This document shows, in pieces, positions 37,866-46,599 of a stretch of 64,000 nt of DNA. The stretch is from a virus: positions 17,285 to 81,284 of IMG/VR virus record IMGVR_UViG_3300017986_004441; one strand, 5' to 3'. Position numbers and translations under genes: made by a program. Each line of letters begins with the position of its first letter. Position 1 is the first letter of the stretch. The notes beneath the pieces are model-generated. The model did not search any database, was not told where the DNA came from, and saw only the letters and a list, made by a program, of their open reading frames with translations.

Positions 37866-38911
37866 TCTGTACTTCCTGGGGCTTTGTAATGACCTACATT
37901 ATACCCTGGCATCGTGTATTCGTCAACCACATTTTTCATGCCTTTGAGCTGTATGTCGTGGGCTACCTGTTCACACATTGTCATCTCATTACCAGGAGAA
38001 CAAATCTGCCCATCCCTATATTCTAGTATCGGCATCACATGATCTATGTCTTTAAAAGAATTTTTCCCATAATGGCATAATTTTGTACATTTCCAGGTTT
38101 TAGATAGTTTTGGCCTTTTGGTTTGTTTGATATGATGAAATTTTTGTCTCAATAAATCTTCTGTTTTCTGTAAATCAGATTTGTCAAAACTCATACTAAA
38201 AGGTCCACCATCATTGATAAAAAAAATAGTTACTATACAATTATCTATTTCTGGGTATAATTTTTGTACAGCATAATAGTATATCATTAATTGAGGGTCT
38301 TTTTCTAGTTTTTCTTGTGTCTTTTCTTGTCCTGTGGCCCAGTCTAGTCTTCTTCCTGTTTTCCAGTCCACAATTTCTAAGGTGTTTGAGGATGGTCTAG
38401 TGATTAAGTCAATTGTGCCTTTGATGGCCAATTTGCCCTTAAGTGTTTCTCCATTAGATAATTTATATTCATATTCTGCCCATGGCTTATCTATAGTGAT
38501 ATCGAATCTCTGTTCCGGATACAGTATTTCTCTATTTCTTGGGTCAAACATACCATCGGCATATTCAATGGCTTTATATGTCCACTTTCTACAGTCTCTG
38601 AAGTCAGTTGTTGTCCATTGATGGTGCGTGAAACTAGAAGTATAATATTGATATACTCTTTCTATTATATCATCTAGATTATAATTATAGGCATTAATTT
38701 TCCCTAAAATATCATCTTCAAAAGTCTGTTCCCCCTTTTGCATCGTAAACTTTACGAAAGCGAGTATCTCCAGGGCCTTATGCACTATGGTGCCTTTATC
38801 TGCCTTCTTATTAGACGGAGATCTATACCCCATGACATAATCAAAGAAGTATTGTTGTTCGCACATGTTGTGCGTATTGTAACTAGAACTACGAAAATAT
38901 GTAATAATTAT
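37862..38911 (-). CDS. RecB/Cas4-like PD-(D/E)XK nuclease, non-AUG start
   Basis: About 349 residues. The family N-terminal motif (SSSYNTHNMCEQQYFFDYV, then KGTIVHKALE) is followed by GTIDLI and LEIVDWKTG (catalytic Asp and Asp-x-Lys). C-terminal cysteines (KCTKLC, later IC and MC) could hold a metal or iron-sulfur cluster as in Cas4/AddB. The first ATG (38866) would cut the SSSYNT motif and has no ribosome site. GAGGTG at 38922-38917 is 7 bases from ATA 38911 and 10 from ATT 38908, so one of these is probably the start. It likely acts in recombination or DNA end processing next to the polymerase genes. Confidence 0.8.
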   Translation of the reverse strand: MIITYFRSSSYNTHNMCEQQYFFDYVMGYRSPSNKKADKGTIVHKALEILAFVKFTMQKGEQTFEDDILGKINAYNYNLDDIIERVYQYYTSSFTHHQWTTTDFRDCRKWTYKAIEYADGMFDPRNREILYPEQRFDITIDKPWAEYEYKLSNGETLKGKLAIKGTIDLITRPSSNTLEIVDWKTGRRLDWATGQEKTQEKLEKDPQLMIYYYAVQKLYPEIDNCIVTIFFINDGGPFSMSFDKSDLQKTEDLLRQKFHHIKQTKRPKLSKTWKCTKLCHYGKNSFKDIDHVMPILEYRDGQICSPGNEMTMCEQVAHDIQLKGMKNVVDEYTMPGYNVGHYKAPGSTE

Positions 38912-38922
38912 GATAGCACCTC
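38906..38922 (-). promoter_or_regulatory. Shine-Dalgarno site with AUA/AUU start of the RecB-like nuclease
   Basis: AGAGGTG lies inside the last codons of the upstream kinase gene. It is followed by CT-ATC-ATA-ATT-ATT; the ATA overlaps the TAA stop as ATAA, a counterpart of the usual ATGA overlap. Confidence 0.6.
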
Positions 38923-39645
38923 TTTAAGAATTTTATCTACTTCTAATGATTGGTTATAAATATCTATTTCTCTATTATCTATGATGTAATCGAATTTATT
39001 CCAGTCATACTTGTCTTCGTCTAAAATTTGCTCACTAATATGAGATGAATTATATATATTTCTAGTTAATCTGACTACAACACCATTGTTTTTCTGAATA
39101 CATTCTACCTCGTTTGGAAATCTACAATCTGTAATGATAGCTATTTGAGGTTGATCTCTGTGTATTTTGGCTATCATAGCATCAGTCCATACGCTTTGCT
39201 TGATAGATCTAAGCATATCTGTGCCAATATACTGCATGACTTCTCTCGCTGTCATTTGTGTCTTTTTATCGGGCCAATAACAATCGACTAATTCATTTTT
39301 TTTATCATCAGCACCATAGCATTGATCATGTGTTAGGCCTAATATGTTCATGCAAATATCTTGTTTCAGAGGGTCTGCAAAGCTATATAGTTTGATATAT
39401 GGACCTAAGGTGTTAAGACATTTTGTAATAATATAGTCATTGCTATTAGTTGTACAGGGATTGAAGAGACCTGCATATTCTTTTTTGTTATATAGGTCCG
39501 ATACTACTATTTCGCCATTTTCGTTAAGATTTATCTTTTTTGCTATGTTCAGATTTCCCAAATACTTAGAGTATATAAAATTAGCACAGGTATTTTTGCC
39601 AGATTGTTTTTTTCCAGAAAATGCTATAATTTTTGTATTATTCAT
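38908..39645 (-). CDS. Deoxynucleoside monophosphate kinase-like protein
   Basis: 245 residues. AFSGKKQSGKNTCANF is the P-loop. SFADPLKQDI, the lid-like QMTAREVMQYIGTDMLR, IITDCRFPNEV and VVRLTR follow, as in T4 gp1-type dNMP kinases. It would phosphorylate dNMPs from degraded host DNA or from modified nucleotides. It overlaps the primase gene by 8 bases. Confidence 0.85.
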   Translation of the reverse strand: MNNTKIIAFSGKKQSGKNTCANFIYSKYLGNLNIAKKINLNENGEIVVSDLYNKKEYAGLFNPCTTNSNDYIITKCLNTLGPYIKLYSFADPLKQDICMNILGLTHDQCYGADDKKNELVDCYWPDKKTQMTAREVMQYIGTDMLRSIKQSVWTDAMIAKIHRDQPQIAIITDCRFPNEVECIQKNNGVVVRLTRNIYNSSHISEQILDEDKYDWNKFDYIIDNREIDIYNQSLEVDKILKEVLS

Positions 39646-40783
39646 GAATCAGTTGGGGTTTGATGGTTTGTTGAACTTGTTCGATTGTCATGCTGGCTAT
39701 ATCGGGATATTGTATTTTTATCTCGTGTACATTATATGTTCTTTCACATTTTTTTCTAATCATAGCCGCAGCTTTTCTTCCGGCTTCGTCATTGTCCATT
39801 ATAGTAAATATCGTCATAGCCCCAGAAGAATCTATAATCATTTTTTGAATATCAGCTAATGACGAACCGAATATGGCTACACTATTATGTATACCTGCTT
39901 CTTCCAGTCTCCATACATTGCCTGGACTTTCTACTAAAATAATACTATGACTATTCTTTATATGGTCTTTGGCAAACCAAAAATTATATAAGTGATTCTG
40001 TGTTTTAAAGCCACTATTATGTTTCCATTTAGAATATAGATATTTCTTGTCTTCTGATGGACAGCTACTTGAATTATGATAGCAATTACATCTATCACAT
40101 CTGTCATTTGTGGCCCTTCCCGTACAACCAACCATAAATTTATGGTTTTGATCATATACTGGAACAACAGCCCTATTGGTCATCGGCTTATTTGCATTTT
40201 GACAATCTCCAATATCGTATTTCTCTAGAATCTCTTGGCTGAATCCTCTATTTAGAAAATAGGCAGAAGGGATGTTAAGAGAGTTGACAATTTGGCTTCT
40301 TGGTAATTTATTTATATCGTCTTTGCGTATATTTTGTACATACCTAACAGCATTTACGAATGTGGTCTTCTCTTTTTGTTTATTGGATACTTTAATGTCT
40401 TTTAATTTATTGCCAAGAAAGTTTTCTACAAAAGATATGGTTTCTTTGAATGTGCAAATTTTGTCCTGGTTATTGTACCATTCATATTTCATATTCGATA
40501 AACAGCCTCTCACAAAACCAAGTATTGATGGCTTAAAGATTTCTTCGCAATTATGAGTCCTGCATTTCCAGTTGCCTCGATAGCTATCTCCTACATAGTA
40601 AAGATTAAGAGCGGATGGATTATCTCCTTGATGTATAGGACAATTCATTGCTATCATCTTATCAGATAGTTTATACTCAGAAATATTTAATATTTCCAAT
40701 AGTTCTTCTATATTATCGCAAAGGCTGTCAGATAAAATCTTAAGCTTATGCTGATCATACGAATTCGATTTTGTTGCTTTCAT
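39638..40783 (-). CDS. DnaG-like primase
   Basis: 381 residues from ATG 40783 (ATG 40792 and TTG 40795 are alternatives, but the local promoter would start the transcript after them). The N-terminal zinc site is NCPIHQGD...KCRTHNC. The middle has a second Cys-rich loop (CDRCNCYHNSSSCP). The TOPRIM domain has ILVESPGNVWRLEEAG (Glu) and FTIMDNDEAGRKAA (Asp-x-Asp), the metal-binding core for primer synthesis. It sits directly after the helicase and overlaps it by 29 bases, a usual phage primase-helicase pairing. Confidence 0.88.
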   Translation of the reverse strand: MKATKSNSYDQHKLKILSDSLCDNIEELLEILNISEYKLSDKMIAMNCPIHQGDNPSALNLYYVGDSYRGNWKCRTHNCEEIFKPSILGFVRGCLSNMKYEWYNNQDKICTFKETISFVENFLGNKLKDIKVSNKQKEKTTFVNAVRYVQNIRKDDINKLPRSQIVNSLNIPSAYFLNRGFSQEILEKYDIGDCQNANKPMTNRAVVPVYDQNHKFMVGCTGRATNDRCDRCNCYHNSSSCPSEDKKYLYSKWKHNSGFKTQNHLYNFWFAKDHIKNSHSIILVESPGNVWRLEEAGIHNSVAIFGSSLADIQKMIIDSSGAMTIFTIMDNDEAGRKAAAMIRKKCERTYNVHEIKIQYPDIASMTIEQVQQTIKPQLIHE

Positions 40784-42221
40784 TGTTATCATCAATTATA
40801 AACCCATCCTGCCTGTTTGTCAAACCTCCACCAGCCATTAATTCTAATCGTGTCTGTCCTTCTGTGATTTTAGCACACCAGCCCTTCATGTGACAATTTA
40901 TATAGTCATTATCATCCAATCCTCCTCCATGTCTGCTAATAACAGGCAATAATTTTCTATTGCCATTATCTGGTCCATCTTCTGCAATTTCCTCGTCTGT
41001 CTTTCTTTTAAAGATGGTAAAATTACTACATAGCCATATAATTCTATCAGAACCACTAGCAGTATCTGTACTTTCTTTCGTAATTCCGTCTCTATTTAAT
41101 TGAACAAAAGCTACGATAGGTATCCCATATTGGCATGCAAAATTATGTAATGAAGTCATCATAAATCCCAAAACCTGATATTCTTTAAGGTCTTGACTCA
41201 TGCCAGCACTATCCATTAATTTTAGATAATCATAAAACACAACACAGTCTTTCGCCTTGCCGTCTGGCAGCAAACCCACTTCTTTGACTATCCATCTTCT
41301 CATAATAGCTAACTGCTCTTCGAATGGTTTGCCCGCTATGCTTTTATGATAAAAGGGAATTTCAGACATTTTTTTAGAGCTGTCATAGATTTTTTTCTTT
41401 AAGTTTGGTGAATCTGCAAATTTTCCTGTTTCTATGCTTTGCATATCTATTTCGGTGGACATTGCCAAAAGTCTATGGATATGGTCCTCTTTAGTCATTT
41501 CGGTATCCATATTAAGTACTGGTATATTTAATTCATTGGCGATATAATATCCCATATTATCAGATAGTAATGTTTTGCCGGTTTTGGGTCTGGCGGCAAT
41601 AACGTTGATAGTATTTTTTCTAAGTCCTCCCCCTATAGCTTTATCAAACACAGGAAAACCAGTAGAGATACCAATTTGCTCTACCTTGTTATTTTCCAGA
41701 TAATCTATATATCCTTCAATATCTTTTCCTATTGCTTCCGGGCCAGATTCATTATCATTAAGCTTAGAAGAGAAATCAAATATAGAATCTTCAGCAATAC
41801 CAAGGATGGAGGTAATTGTCTCATTACCACTAATATCCAAGATCTTATCTTGGGTCTGTTTTAAGTTGGCATGAAGATCTCTCGCTATTTCTAGTTTTTT
41901 TATCTTCGCAGCAAATTTTCTCGCATTAATCTTTTCTACAGGAAAATCCTTGATTGCTTTGATGTGTTGGGCTTCTGTTTTATTGTTAATTAAGTGGGAG
42001 AGTCCAAGTTCGTGAGATGCAGAAAATACAGAAGCGATATCTATAGATGAACAAGCCCCTTGTTCACAAACATGCTTTAAGCATTGATACAAATATTGAT
42101 TACTATCAACAGTAAATGTTGTTTCTTTTATAATATCCGACACCTCAAGGTACACACTGTCCCCATATTGCATGATTGAGCTTAGAACAGCTCTTTCTGC
42201 AGCCGTATCGCACAGTATCAT
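40755..42221 (-). CDS. Replicative DNA helicase, DnaB family
   Basis: 488 residues. ATG 42221 was chosen because it forms TAATG with the upstream stop and has AAAGGGG 8 bases before it. An N-terminal helical domain (AERAVLSSIMQYGD) is followed by the RecA-like domain: STGFPVFDKAIGGGL, Walker A ARPKTGKTLLS, MDTEMTKEDHIHRLLA, DCVVFYDYLKLMD (Walker B) and VAFVQLNRDG. It unwinds the fork for the split polymerase. A promoter for the primase lies inside its last codons. Confidence 0.93.
   Translation of the reverse strand: MILCDTAAERAVLSSIMQYGDSVYLEVSDIIKETTFTVDSNQYLYQCLKHVCEQGACSSIDIASVFSASHELGLSHLINNKTEAQHIKAIKDFPVEKINARKFAAKIKKLEIARDLHANLKQTQDKILDISGNETITSILGIAEDSIFDFSSKLNDNESGPEAIGKDIEGYIDYLENNKVEQIGISTGFPVFDKAIGGGLRKNTINVIAARPKTGKTLLSDNMGYYIANELNIPVLNMDTEMTKEDHIHRLLAMSTEIDMQSIETGKFADSPNLKKKIYDSSKKMSEIPFYHKSIAGKPFEEQLAIMRRWIVKEVGLLPDGKAKDCVVFYDYLKLMDSAGMSQDLKEYQVLGFMMTSLHNFACQYGIPIVAFVQLNRDGITKESTDTASGSDRIIWLCSNFTIFKRKTDEEIAEDGPDNGNRKLLPVISRHGGGLDDNDYINCHMKGWCAKITEGQTRLELMAGGGLTNRQDGFIIDDNNESNKIEFV
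40795..40823 (-). promoter_or_regulatory. Perfect-consensus sigma70 promoter inside the helicase gene, for primase
   Basis: TTGACA (40823-40818), 17-base spacer, TATAAT (40800-40795). The predicted start near 40788 lies only about 5 bases before ATG 40783. It shares TTGACAAAC with the promoters at 33500 and 50762. Confidence 0.7.
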
Positions 42222-42586
42222 TACGAAGACCCCTTTGAACAACAGTTATTGCATTTATATCGGTTTGCACTATCTACTAATAGTCTTTTGCTGACTGTTT
42301 CTTTTTTTCCACAGATGCAGCACTGCACATCTATTATAGTGCTTGGTCTAGATCTGGCTGTTGGTGGATATGAAGAAAGTTTTTTATCTATTGCACTATC
42401 TGATCTATGCATCTGTGCCTCTGGCATGCTATCAAATAAATTGGGTCTTGTAGAAGTTTGTTTCGCATCTTTATTTGTGATAGGATTAGTAATAGTATCG
42501 GATTCTGTTTTTTGCTCAGATTGATCTATTACATTAATCATCGCCATCATCAATTCTTTTAATTTTTGTGTATCTATGTCAGCCAT
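42221..42586 (-). CDS. Zinc-ribbon protein next to DnaB (121 aa)
   Basis: A low-complexity N-terminal half is followed by a C-terminal ribbon VQCCICGKKETVSKRL...YKCNNC (CxxC, 20 or so residues, CxxC). It is coupled to helicase (TAATG) and to the upstream gene (8-base overlap). Perhaps a helicase or primase accessory factor; family not recognised. Confidence 0.6.
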   Translation of the reverse strand: MADIDTQKLKELMMAMINVIDQSEQKTESDTITNPITNKDAKQTSTRPNLFDSMPEAQMHRSDSAIDKKLSSYPPTARSRPSTIIDVQCCICGKKETVSKRLLVDSANRYKCNNCCSKGSS

Positions 42587-43064
42587 TTTTAATTTTATTC
42601 CTTTGAATAGAGATAATGATATCTGATAAATTTTTTATATTATTGGCTAAATATGAAAGCCTATCCATTCTTTGTTTGGCGTATCTTTTGATTGTGTTAA
42701 GAGCATAAGCCTTTTCGTTGTGCTTAATTGCCTGGAGAGATTTTTCTACATACCCATATCCTTTATAGTTATTGATTTCATCAGCAATAACCTCTTTTAT
42801 TTTTTCGTCTGACCAATTATATCTTGCTATTTCTCTATTTAATGTTCTTTGAATATGAAAACCAAATTGAGATAATCTATAAGCGATTTCTCCACAATCG
42901 TCTGGAGTTAATTTTTCTAGCATTGAACGATTCATGGTAAGATATTCATTCAGCTCCTCTGACGGCATGGAGTCTTCTGCATAAGAAGGCATGCCCATAC
43001 TGGATTCATATTCGTCTAATATAGTATCCCAATACTGTAGTTCTTCTTTACTATTTCTATTCAT
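42579..43064 (-). CDS. Helical hypothetical protein beside recA (161 aa)
   Basis: An acidic N-terminus is followed by amphipathic helices (YLTMNRSMLEKL, EIAYRLSQFGFHIQRTLNREIARYNW split as EIAYRLSQFG and HIQRTLNRE, and KRYAKQRMDRLSYLANN). No enzyme motif. The size and location near RecA would suit a recombination mediator such as a UvsY analogue; that is only a guess from context. Confidence 0.5.
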   Translation of the reverse strand: MNRNSKEELQYWDTILDEYESSMGMPSYAEDSMPSEELNEYLTMNRSMLEKLTPDDCGEIAYRLSQFGFHIQRTLNREIARYNWSDEKIKEVIADEINNYKGYGYVEKSLQAIKHNEKAYALNTIKRYAKQRMDRLSYLANNIKNLSDIIISIQRNKIKNG

Positions 43065-43464
43065 TGGTCAGTCTTTCTTTCCAATCTTCTAATCCTTCAT
43101 TATACGGAAGTTCTATATATCTAATATTATTTTTTTCACACCAGTATTTTTTATCTCTGTCTCTTTTTTTGTGTTTCATAAACCCCAACGAGGTTTGGTG
43201 GTAGAATTGTACAAATTTATAATGTTGTTCGCCATGAACCTCTATGCATGTTTCATTAAGTGGTAGATAAAAATCTAAAAACAATGTTTCATTTTTTCTA
43301 ACTGGTATTGGAACCTCTTCTAAGACTTGCAAAGTAGGAAATATTTCTTTTATTAAAGATCTTGCCGTCAGATGTAGAGAAGATTTATTTATCGCTCTAC
43401 CTTTGGCTATATGGCCCTTGAGAGACCACCTCTGAACATTATCATCCAAATCAACAATATTCAT
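43057..43464 (-). CDS. Vsr/DUF559-like endonuclease (135 aa)
   Basis: LFLDFYLPLNETCIEVHGEQHY provides the Asp and Glu-x-His core, followed by KRDRDKKYWCEKNNIRYIELPYNE, the typical K..D..K..WC..N.I..I.L pattern. Both neighbours overlap (8 and 4 bases). A likely nuclease of restriction-endonuclease fold, possibly repair-related in this recA context or a trimmed homing nuclease related to the one at 25883-26689. Confidence 0.75.
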   Translation of the reverse strand: MNIVDLDDNVQRWSLKGHIAKGRAINKSSLHLTARSLIKEIFPTLQVLEEVPIPVRKNETLFLDFYLPLNETCIEVHGEQHYKFVQFYHQTSLGFMKHKKRDRDKKYWCEKNNIRYIELPYNEGLEDWKERLTNE

Positions 43465-44480
43465 TCGCTGATTCCCATCATTTCTTTAACAGAAGCCCAC
43501 AGACTTTCATATATGTCTGGGTTTTGACTAATAAAATCCCTTGCCTTTTCGGCTCCCTGAAACTTTGGAGTATCTTTCACATTTGTAAATGTATACCAAG
43601 CTCCGCCCTTATCTATTAATCCAAGATCTGTGGCTAAATTAAATAGCTCCATCTCTTTATCTACGCCGACGCCATAGCGAATATAGCTTGTTATTTTAGC
43701 TCCAGGCGGACCTAATGCAGAGCATATTACTTGCCACTCAATTGTTTGTCCTATCTGGGTTTCTTCTTTGCCGACATTCCACGCTTTAAAATACGTAGCT
43801 TTTAATTTGACATCTGTCTGATAGGCTATTGCCTGCCCTGATTTTTCTTTCCATTCACTACTGCCGTATCCTGGGTTGCCCATCAGATGGGTGATACCTA
43901 TAACTATATTCTTATTAACGGGAATAACATTAGCAACTTTTCTGCAAAATTTTGCTAACAGTTTTGCACCATCGGCTCTTTGCATCTTACTCATGTCTGA
44001 TGTGATTTCAGATTCTGTACATAACGCTGAATAAGAATCGATAATTAAGACAGAACCAGGTACTTCATTGATAATTCTTTCAGCGATTTGAAGATATTCC
44101 TCCGCATGTAATATCTTACCTGTTTTTGATCCTATGATATGAAATCTGTCTAAATTAAGTCCATTGATACCAGACAAGTCTCTTTTTTTAAGTCTACCTT
44201 CTATGTTTAGATAGTACACTTCTCTGCCGTCAGCAAAATCTCCGTATGCGTATTTTTCCTGTTGTGCTAATGCCGCTATGTACAAAGAAGTAGTAGTCTT
44301 GCCGCATTTGGGCTGACCGGTAAAAATCACAAAACTACCTTCTGGAATTCCTCCATTAAGAGCGATATCTAACGATGGGCTTACCGAAATATTCAAAACC
44401 TTCTTGTCAATAACAGAATTACCAGAAAGTATAATGTCGTCACCAAAATTTTTCTTAATATCAGTCTTGATACTCATCAT
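43461..44480 (-). CDS. RecA/UvsX-type recombinase
   Basis: 339 residues. AAGGAAATAG precedes ATGATG (44480/44477). Walker A is GQPKCGKTT (55-63). LIIDSYSAL is the Walker B region, VIGITHLMGNPG follows, and QIGQTIEWQVICSALGPPG fits loop regions of phage RecA. The C-terminal domain is short. It drives strand invasion in recombination-dependent replication and repair. It sits in a run of overlapping genes with a nuclease and zinc proteins. Confidence 0.9.
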   Translation of the reverse strand: MMSIKTDIKKNFGDDIILSGNSVIDKKVLNISVSPSLDIALNGGIPEGSFVIFTGQPKCGKTTTSLYIAALAQQEKYAYGDFADGREVYYLNIEGRLKKRDLSGINGLNLDRFHIIGSKTGKILHAEEYLQIAERIINEVPGSVLIIDSYSALCTESEITSDMSKMQRADGAKLLAKFCRKVANVIPVNKNIVIGITHLMGNPGYGSSEWKEKSGQAIAYQTDVKLKATYFKAWNVGKEETQIGQTIEWQVICSALGPPGAKITSYIRYGVGVDKEMELFNLATDLGLIDKGGAWYTFTNVKDTPKFQGAEKARDFISQNPDIYESLWASVKEMMGISE

Positions 44481-44880
44481 CTATTTCCTTAAGTGTTGAT
44501 AATATATTTTCTTGCTTTTTGTTTTTTCTAAAAGACGTAGGCTTTTTCCTGTCTATTGGTTTAGACAGATGTGTATTTTTCGATGCTATAATGCGTTCTT
44601 CCGTTTCTATGATCTTAATCAAAAATGGTGATCTTAATGAATACGTATTTTTTGTTTTAGGGTTATTCAGAGCTGCCACAATTGCCTTGGCTGAATATAT
44701 CTTTAACAGTTTGTGGGCAGAGGCTATTTGACTCCGATAAAACTTTTCCCAATAACTACTCACCCAAAATCTATAATGTAAATCCTTTTTTTCCCTGATT
44801 GCCTTGTGTTCACATATCATCTCTGTGATATACTGAGCATCAGACACTTTTTTCCCATTAGAATATTTAGAAATATACAT
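44461..44880 (-). CDS. Hypothetical phage protein (139 aa)
   Basis: ATG 44880 was chosen over TTG 44907 because the sequence YISKYSNGKKVSDAQYITEMICE begins there and the TTG lies inside the upstream gene. A pattern of KKDLHYRFW, YRSQIASAHKLLKIY and SLRSPFLIKII recurs in phage genomes (recalled) without known function. Basic, helical, possibly DNA-binding. Confidence 0.65.
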   Translation of the reverse strand: MYISKYSNGKKVSDAQYITEMICEHKAIREKKDLHYRFWVSSYWEKFYRSQIASAHKLLKIYSAKAIVAALNNPKTKNTYSLRSPFLIKIIETEERIIASKNTHLSKPIDRKKPTSFRKNKKQENILSTLKEIDDEYQD

Positions 44881-44882
44881 CT

Positions 44883-45200
44883 TTAACCATTTGGTCGATG
44901 GATACAATCGTCTGTAACTCTAGAGTTTTTATGTTTGTGTGATTGTATACTCATTGATGCTTCACCAGTCATAACGGTTACGGAAGCGTTGTTGGCGGTT
45001 TTAGAAGAAAGCATCTTCTGGACCGCTGGTTTTTGAGCCGTAGAAACTTTGTCTTTGTTAGATGTGGAGCCATATTTCTCTATCACAGACTCTACTTGTT
45101 TAGTTGTCAGCTTTAATTCTGTGGCGATATTCTCTATTGTTTTTTCTTCATGATTAAGCCACCTAATAGCATATGTTTGCGCTTTGCTGATTCTTGCCAT
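44883..45200 (-). CDS. Small helix-turn-helix protein (105 aa)
   Basis: The N-terminus ARISKAQTYAIRWLNHEEKT-IENIATELKLTTKQVESVI forms a helix-turn-helix like sigma region 4 or MarR-type domains. The Ser/Thr-rich middle is likely disordered, and the C-terminus ends HRPNG. A possible transcription regulator of the early region. ATG overlaps the upstream stop by 1 base. Confidence 0.6.
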   Translation of the reverse strand: MARISKAQTYAIRWLNHEEKTIENIATELKLTTKQVESVIEKYGSTSNKDKVSTAQKPAVQKMLSSKTANNASVTVMTGEASMSIQSHKHKNSRVTDDCIHRPNG

Positions 45201-45577
45201 TATGTTAATTCCCTTTCAGTATTTAATAGCCATGCCTTATTATTTGTGTTCAAATACTTGATATAGTGACCAAAAGCCTTTTGTCCAACTTCTACAAATT
45301 TATATCCCGATCTGTATGAGCTTGCTGTTTTATGGGGGTGTGCTATTTGGTCGTTGGGGTCAAACGGCTTGCCATACCTATCGCACTTTATCATAAGTCT
45401 ATATGTAGAGTCGTCCCGATATATTTTTTTAGCAGCCACGTCTTGATCGTCATGCTTGCGTCTTAGATTACTGTTGGCATCTACAAAATCTTCTTTGCCT
45501 TTATGTGTATAATACTCGTTGTCTGTCTGCCGATTGCTATTTTGATGTGTTTTAGCTTCAACCACAAAATCATTCAT
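45200..45577 (-). CDS. Hypothetical protein, paralog of the one at 46210-46599
   Basis: 125 residues from ATG 45577 (8-base overlap with the upstream gene). YYTHKGKEDF at the start, YRLMIKCDRYGKPFDP in the middle and FGHYIKYLNTNNKAWLLNTERELT at the end (read as FGHYIKYLNTNNKAWLLNT and ERELT) align with the second copy. Function unknown. Confidence 0.65.
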   Translation of the reverse strand: MNDFVVEAKTHQNSNRQTDNEYYTHKGKEDFVDANSNLRRKHDDQDVAAKKIYRDDSTYRLMIKCDRYGKPFDPNDQIAHPHKTASSYRSGYKFVEVGQKAFGHYIKYLNTNNKAWLLNTERELT

Positions 45578-45881
45578 TAGGCATCTCCTTTGCTGCATTG
45601 ATTAATGACTGCTCAAAATGTTTTAAAAAATTTAGCATATACTCTTCAGGATCTTGGCCAGGAGGTACGGGCATATGAAAATTTCTTTTATGTATCAATT
45701 TAGATCCCACATTTTCACGCTTTTCATTCTGCTCCATAATGTTTGATTCAACAGAAAAGATGATTTCATGAGGACAATCTATTAATTTTCTGGGAGATGT
45801 ATTCAGTTCTGCATATCCAAGCATTTCCTCTTTAAATTTTGGATCGTCCAATAGTTCTTTCACTGTTTTTTCTATGTCCAT
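45570..45881 (-). CDS. Hypothetical acidic protein (103 aa)
   Basis: Starts MDIEKTVKELLDDPKFKEEML. The middle HMPVPPGQDPEEYMLNFLKHFEQ looks like an amphipathic protein-interaction segment. It overlaps both neighbours (8 and 10 bases). No motif of known function. Confidence 0.6.
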   Translation of the reverse strand: MDIEKTVKELLDDPKFKEEMLGYAELNTSPRKLIDCPHEIIFSVESNIMEQNEKRENVGSKLIHKRNFHMPVPPGQDPEEYMLNFLKHFEQSLINAAKEMPNE

Positions 45882-46210
45882 TTGGTTTTACTTCCTCTCT
45901 TTATCCTTGACATACCGGTGGGAAGTTCCTGCTGACCCCCTTTGTATTCATTGTGTTTTTTGTATAAATAATTTTTTTCATCATTACTCATACGATCACG
46001 GTTCCTATTTGCTAAATCTCCCAGCTTAATATCTGAATCAGACTTAACTACACTACCAAACATATTGCCAAGATCCGTAGAGTAATCCCTATCAATATCT
46101 TTAGTTTGGCATTTTGTACATTTGATCTGTTTGGAATCATACTCTTTATATGTGGCCACAATAGAAAATTTATTACCACAATTATTACACACAAACGAAT
46201 ATTCAGGCAT
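45872..46210 (-). CDS. FmdB-like zinc-ribbon protein (112 aa)
   Basis: Starts MPEYSFVCNNCGNKFSI with IKCTKCQTKDIDRDY after 18 residues, the CxxC...CxxC single ribbon of FmdB-type putative regulators. The C-terminal part is charged (SRIKRGSKTKW). It may act as a small regulator or adaptor; the precise role is unknown. Confidence 0.75.
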   Translation of the reverse strand: MPEYSFVCNNCGNKFSIVATYKEYDSKQIKCTKCQTKDIDRDYSTDLGNMFGSVVKSDSDIKLGDLANRNRDRMSNDEKNYLYKKHNEYKGGQQELPTGMSRIKRGSKTKWT

Positions 46211-46599
46211 TATGCTTTTAAGTCCCTATTTATATCTGCTAGAACTTTTTCGTTACCGGTCTTTAGAAATCCTATATATTTATTGAATATGTATTGATTG
46301 ACCTGTTTCATTGTATGCGATTTGCTATTTTTGCAAATTCTGTCTACAAACGTTGCTTTGGGACATGATTTTGATAATGGATTATAGGCTTGTCGTTGAC
46401 AATTTATGGCTATATAATATTTATATCCAATATTATCAACCCCCAAAGAACTTGCGGCCGTCATGCTTCTGGGCTTTTTCTCACAAATACTTTGAGCATA
46501 TATATGTGTACTGTCACTGCCTACTGTAGGGAATCCACTACTATCAAAACCGTCTTCTTTTCCTGTGATAGTATAGTATTTATTTTCTTTCATATTCAT
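46210..46599 (-). CDS. Hypothetical protein, paralog of the one at 45200-45577
   Basis: 129 residues (ATG 46593 is an alternative). YYTITGKEDGF, YKYYIAINCQRQAYNPL and FNKYIGFLKTGNEKVLADINRDL align with the copy 600 bases downstream. It shares 1 base with the next gene. Divergence is high, so the duplication is old. Confidence 0.65.
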   Translation of the reverse strand: MNMKENKYYTITGKEDGFDSSGFPTVGSDSTHIYAQSICEKKPRSMTAASSLGVDNIGYKYYIAINCQRQAYNPLSKSCPKATFVDRICKNSKSHTMKQVNQYIFNKYIGFLKTGNEKVLADINRDLKA

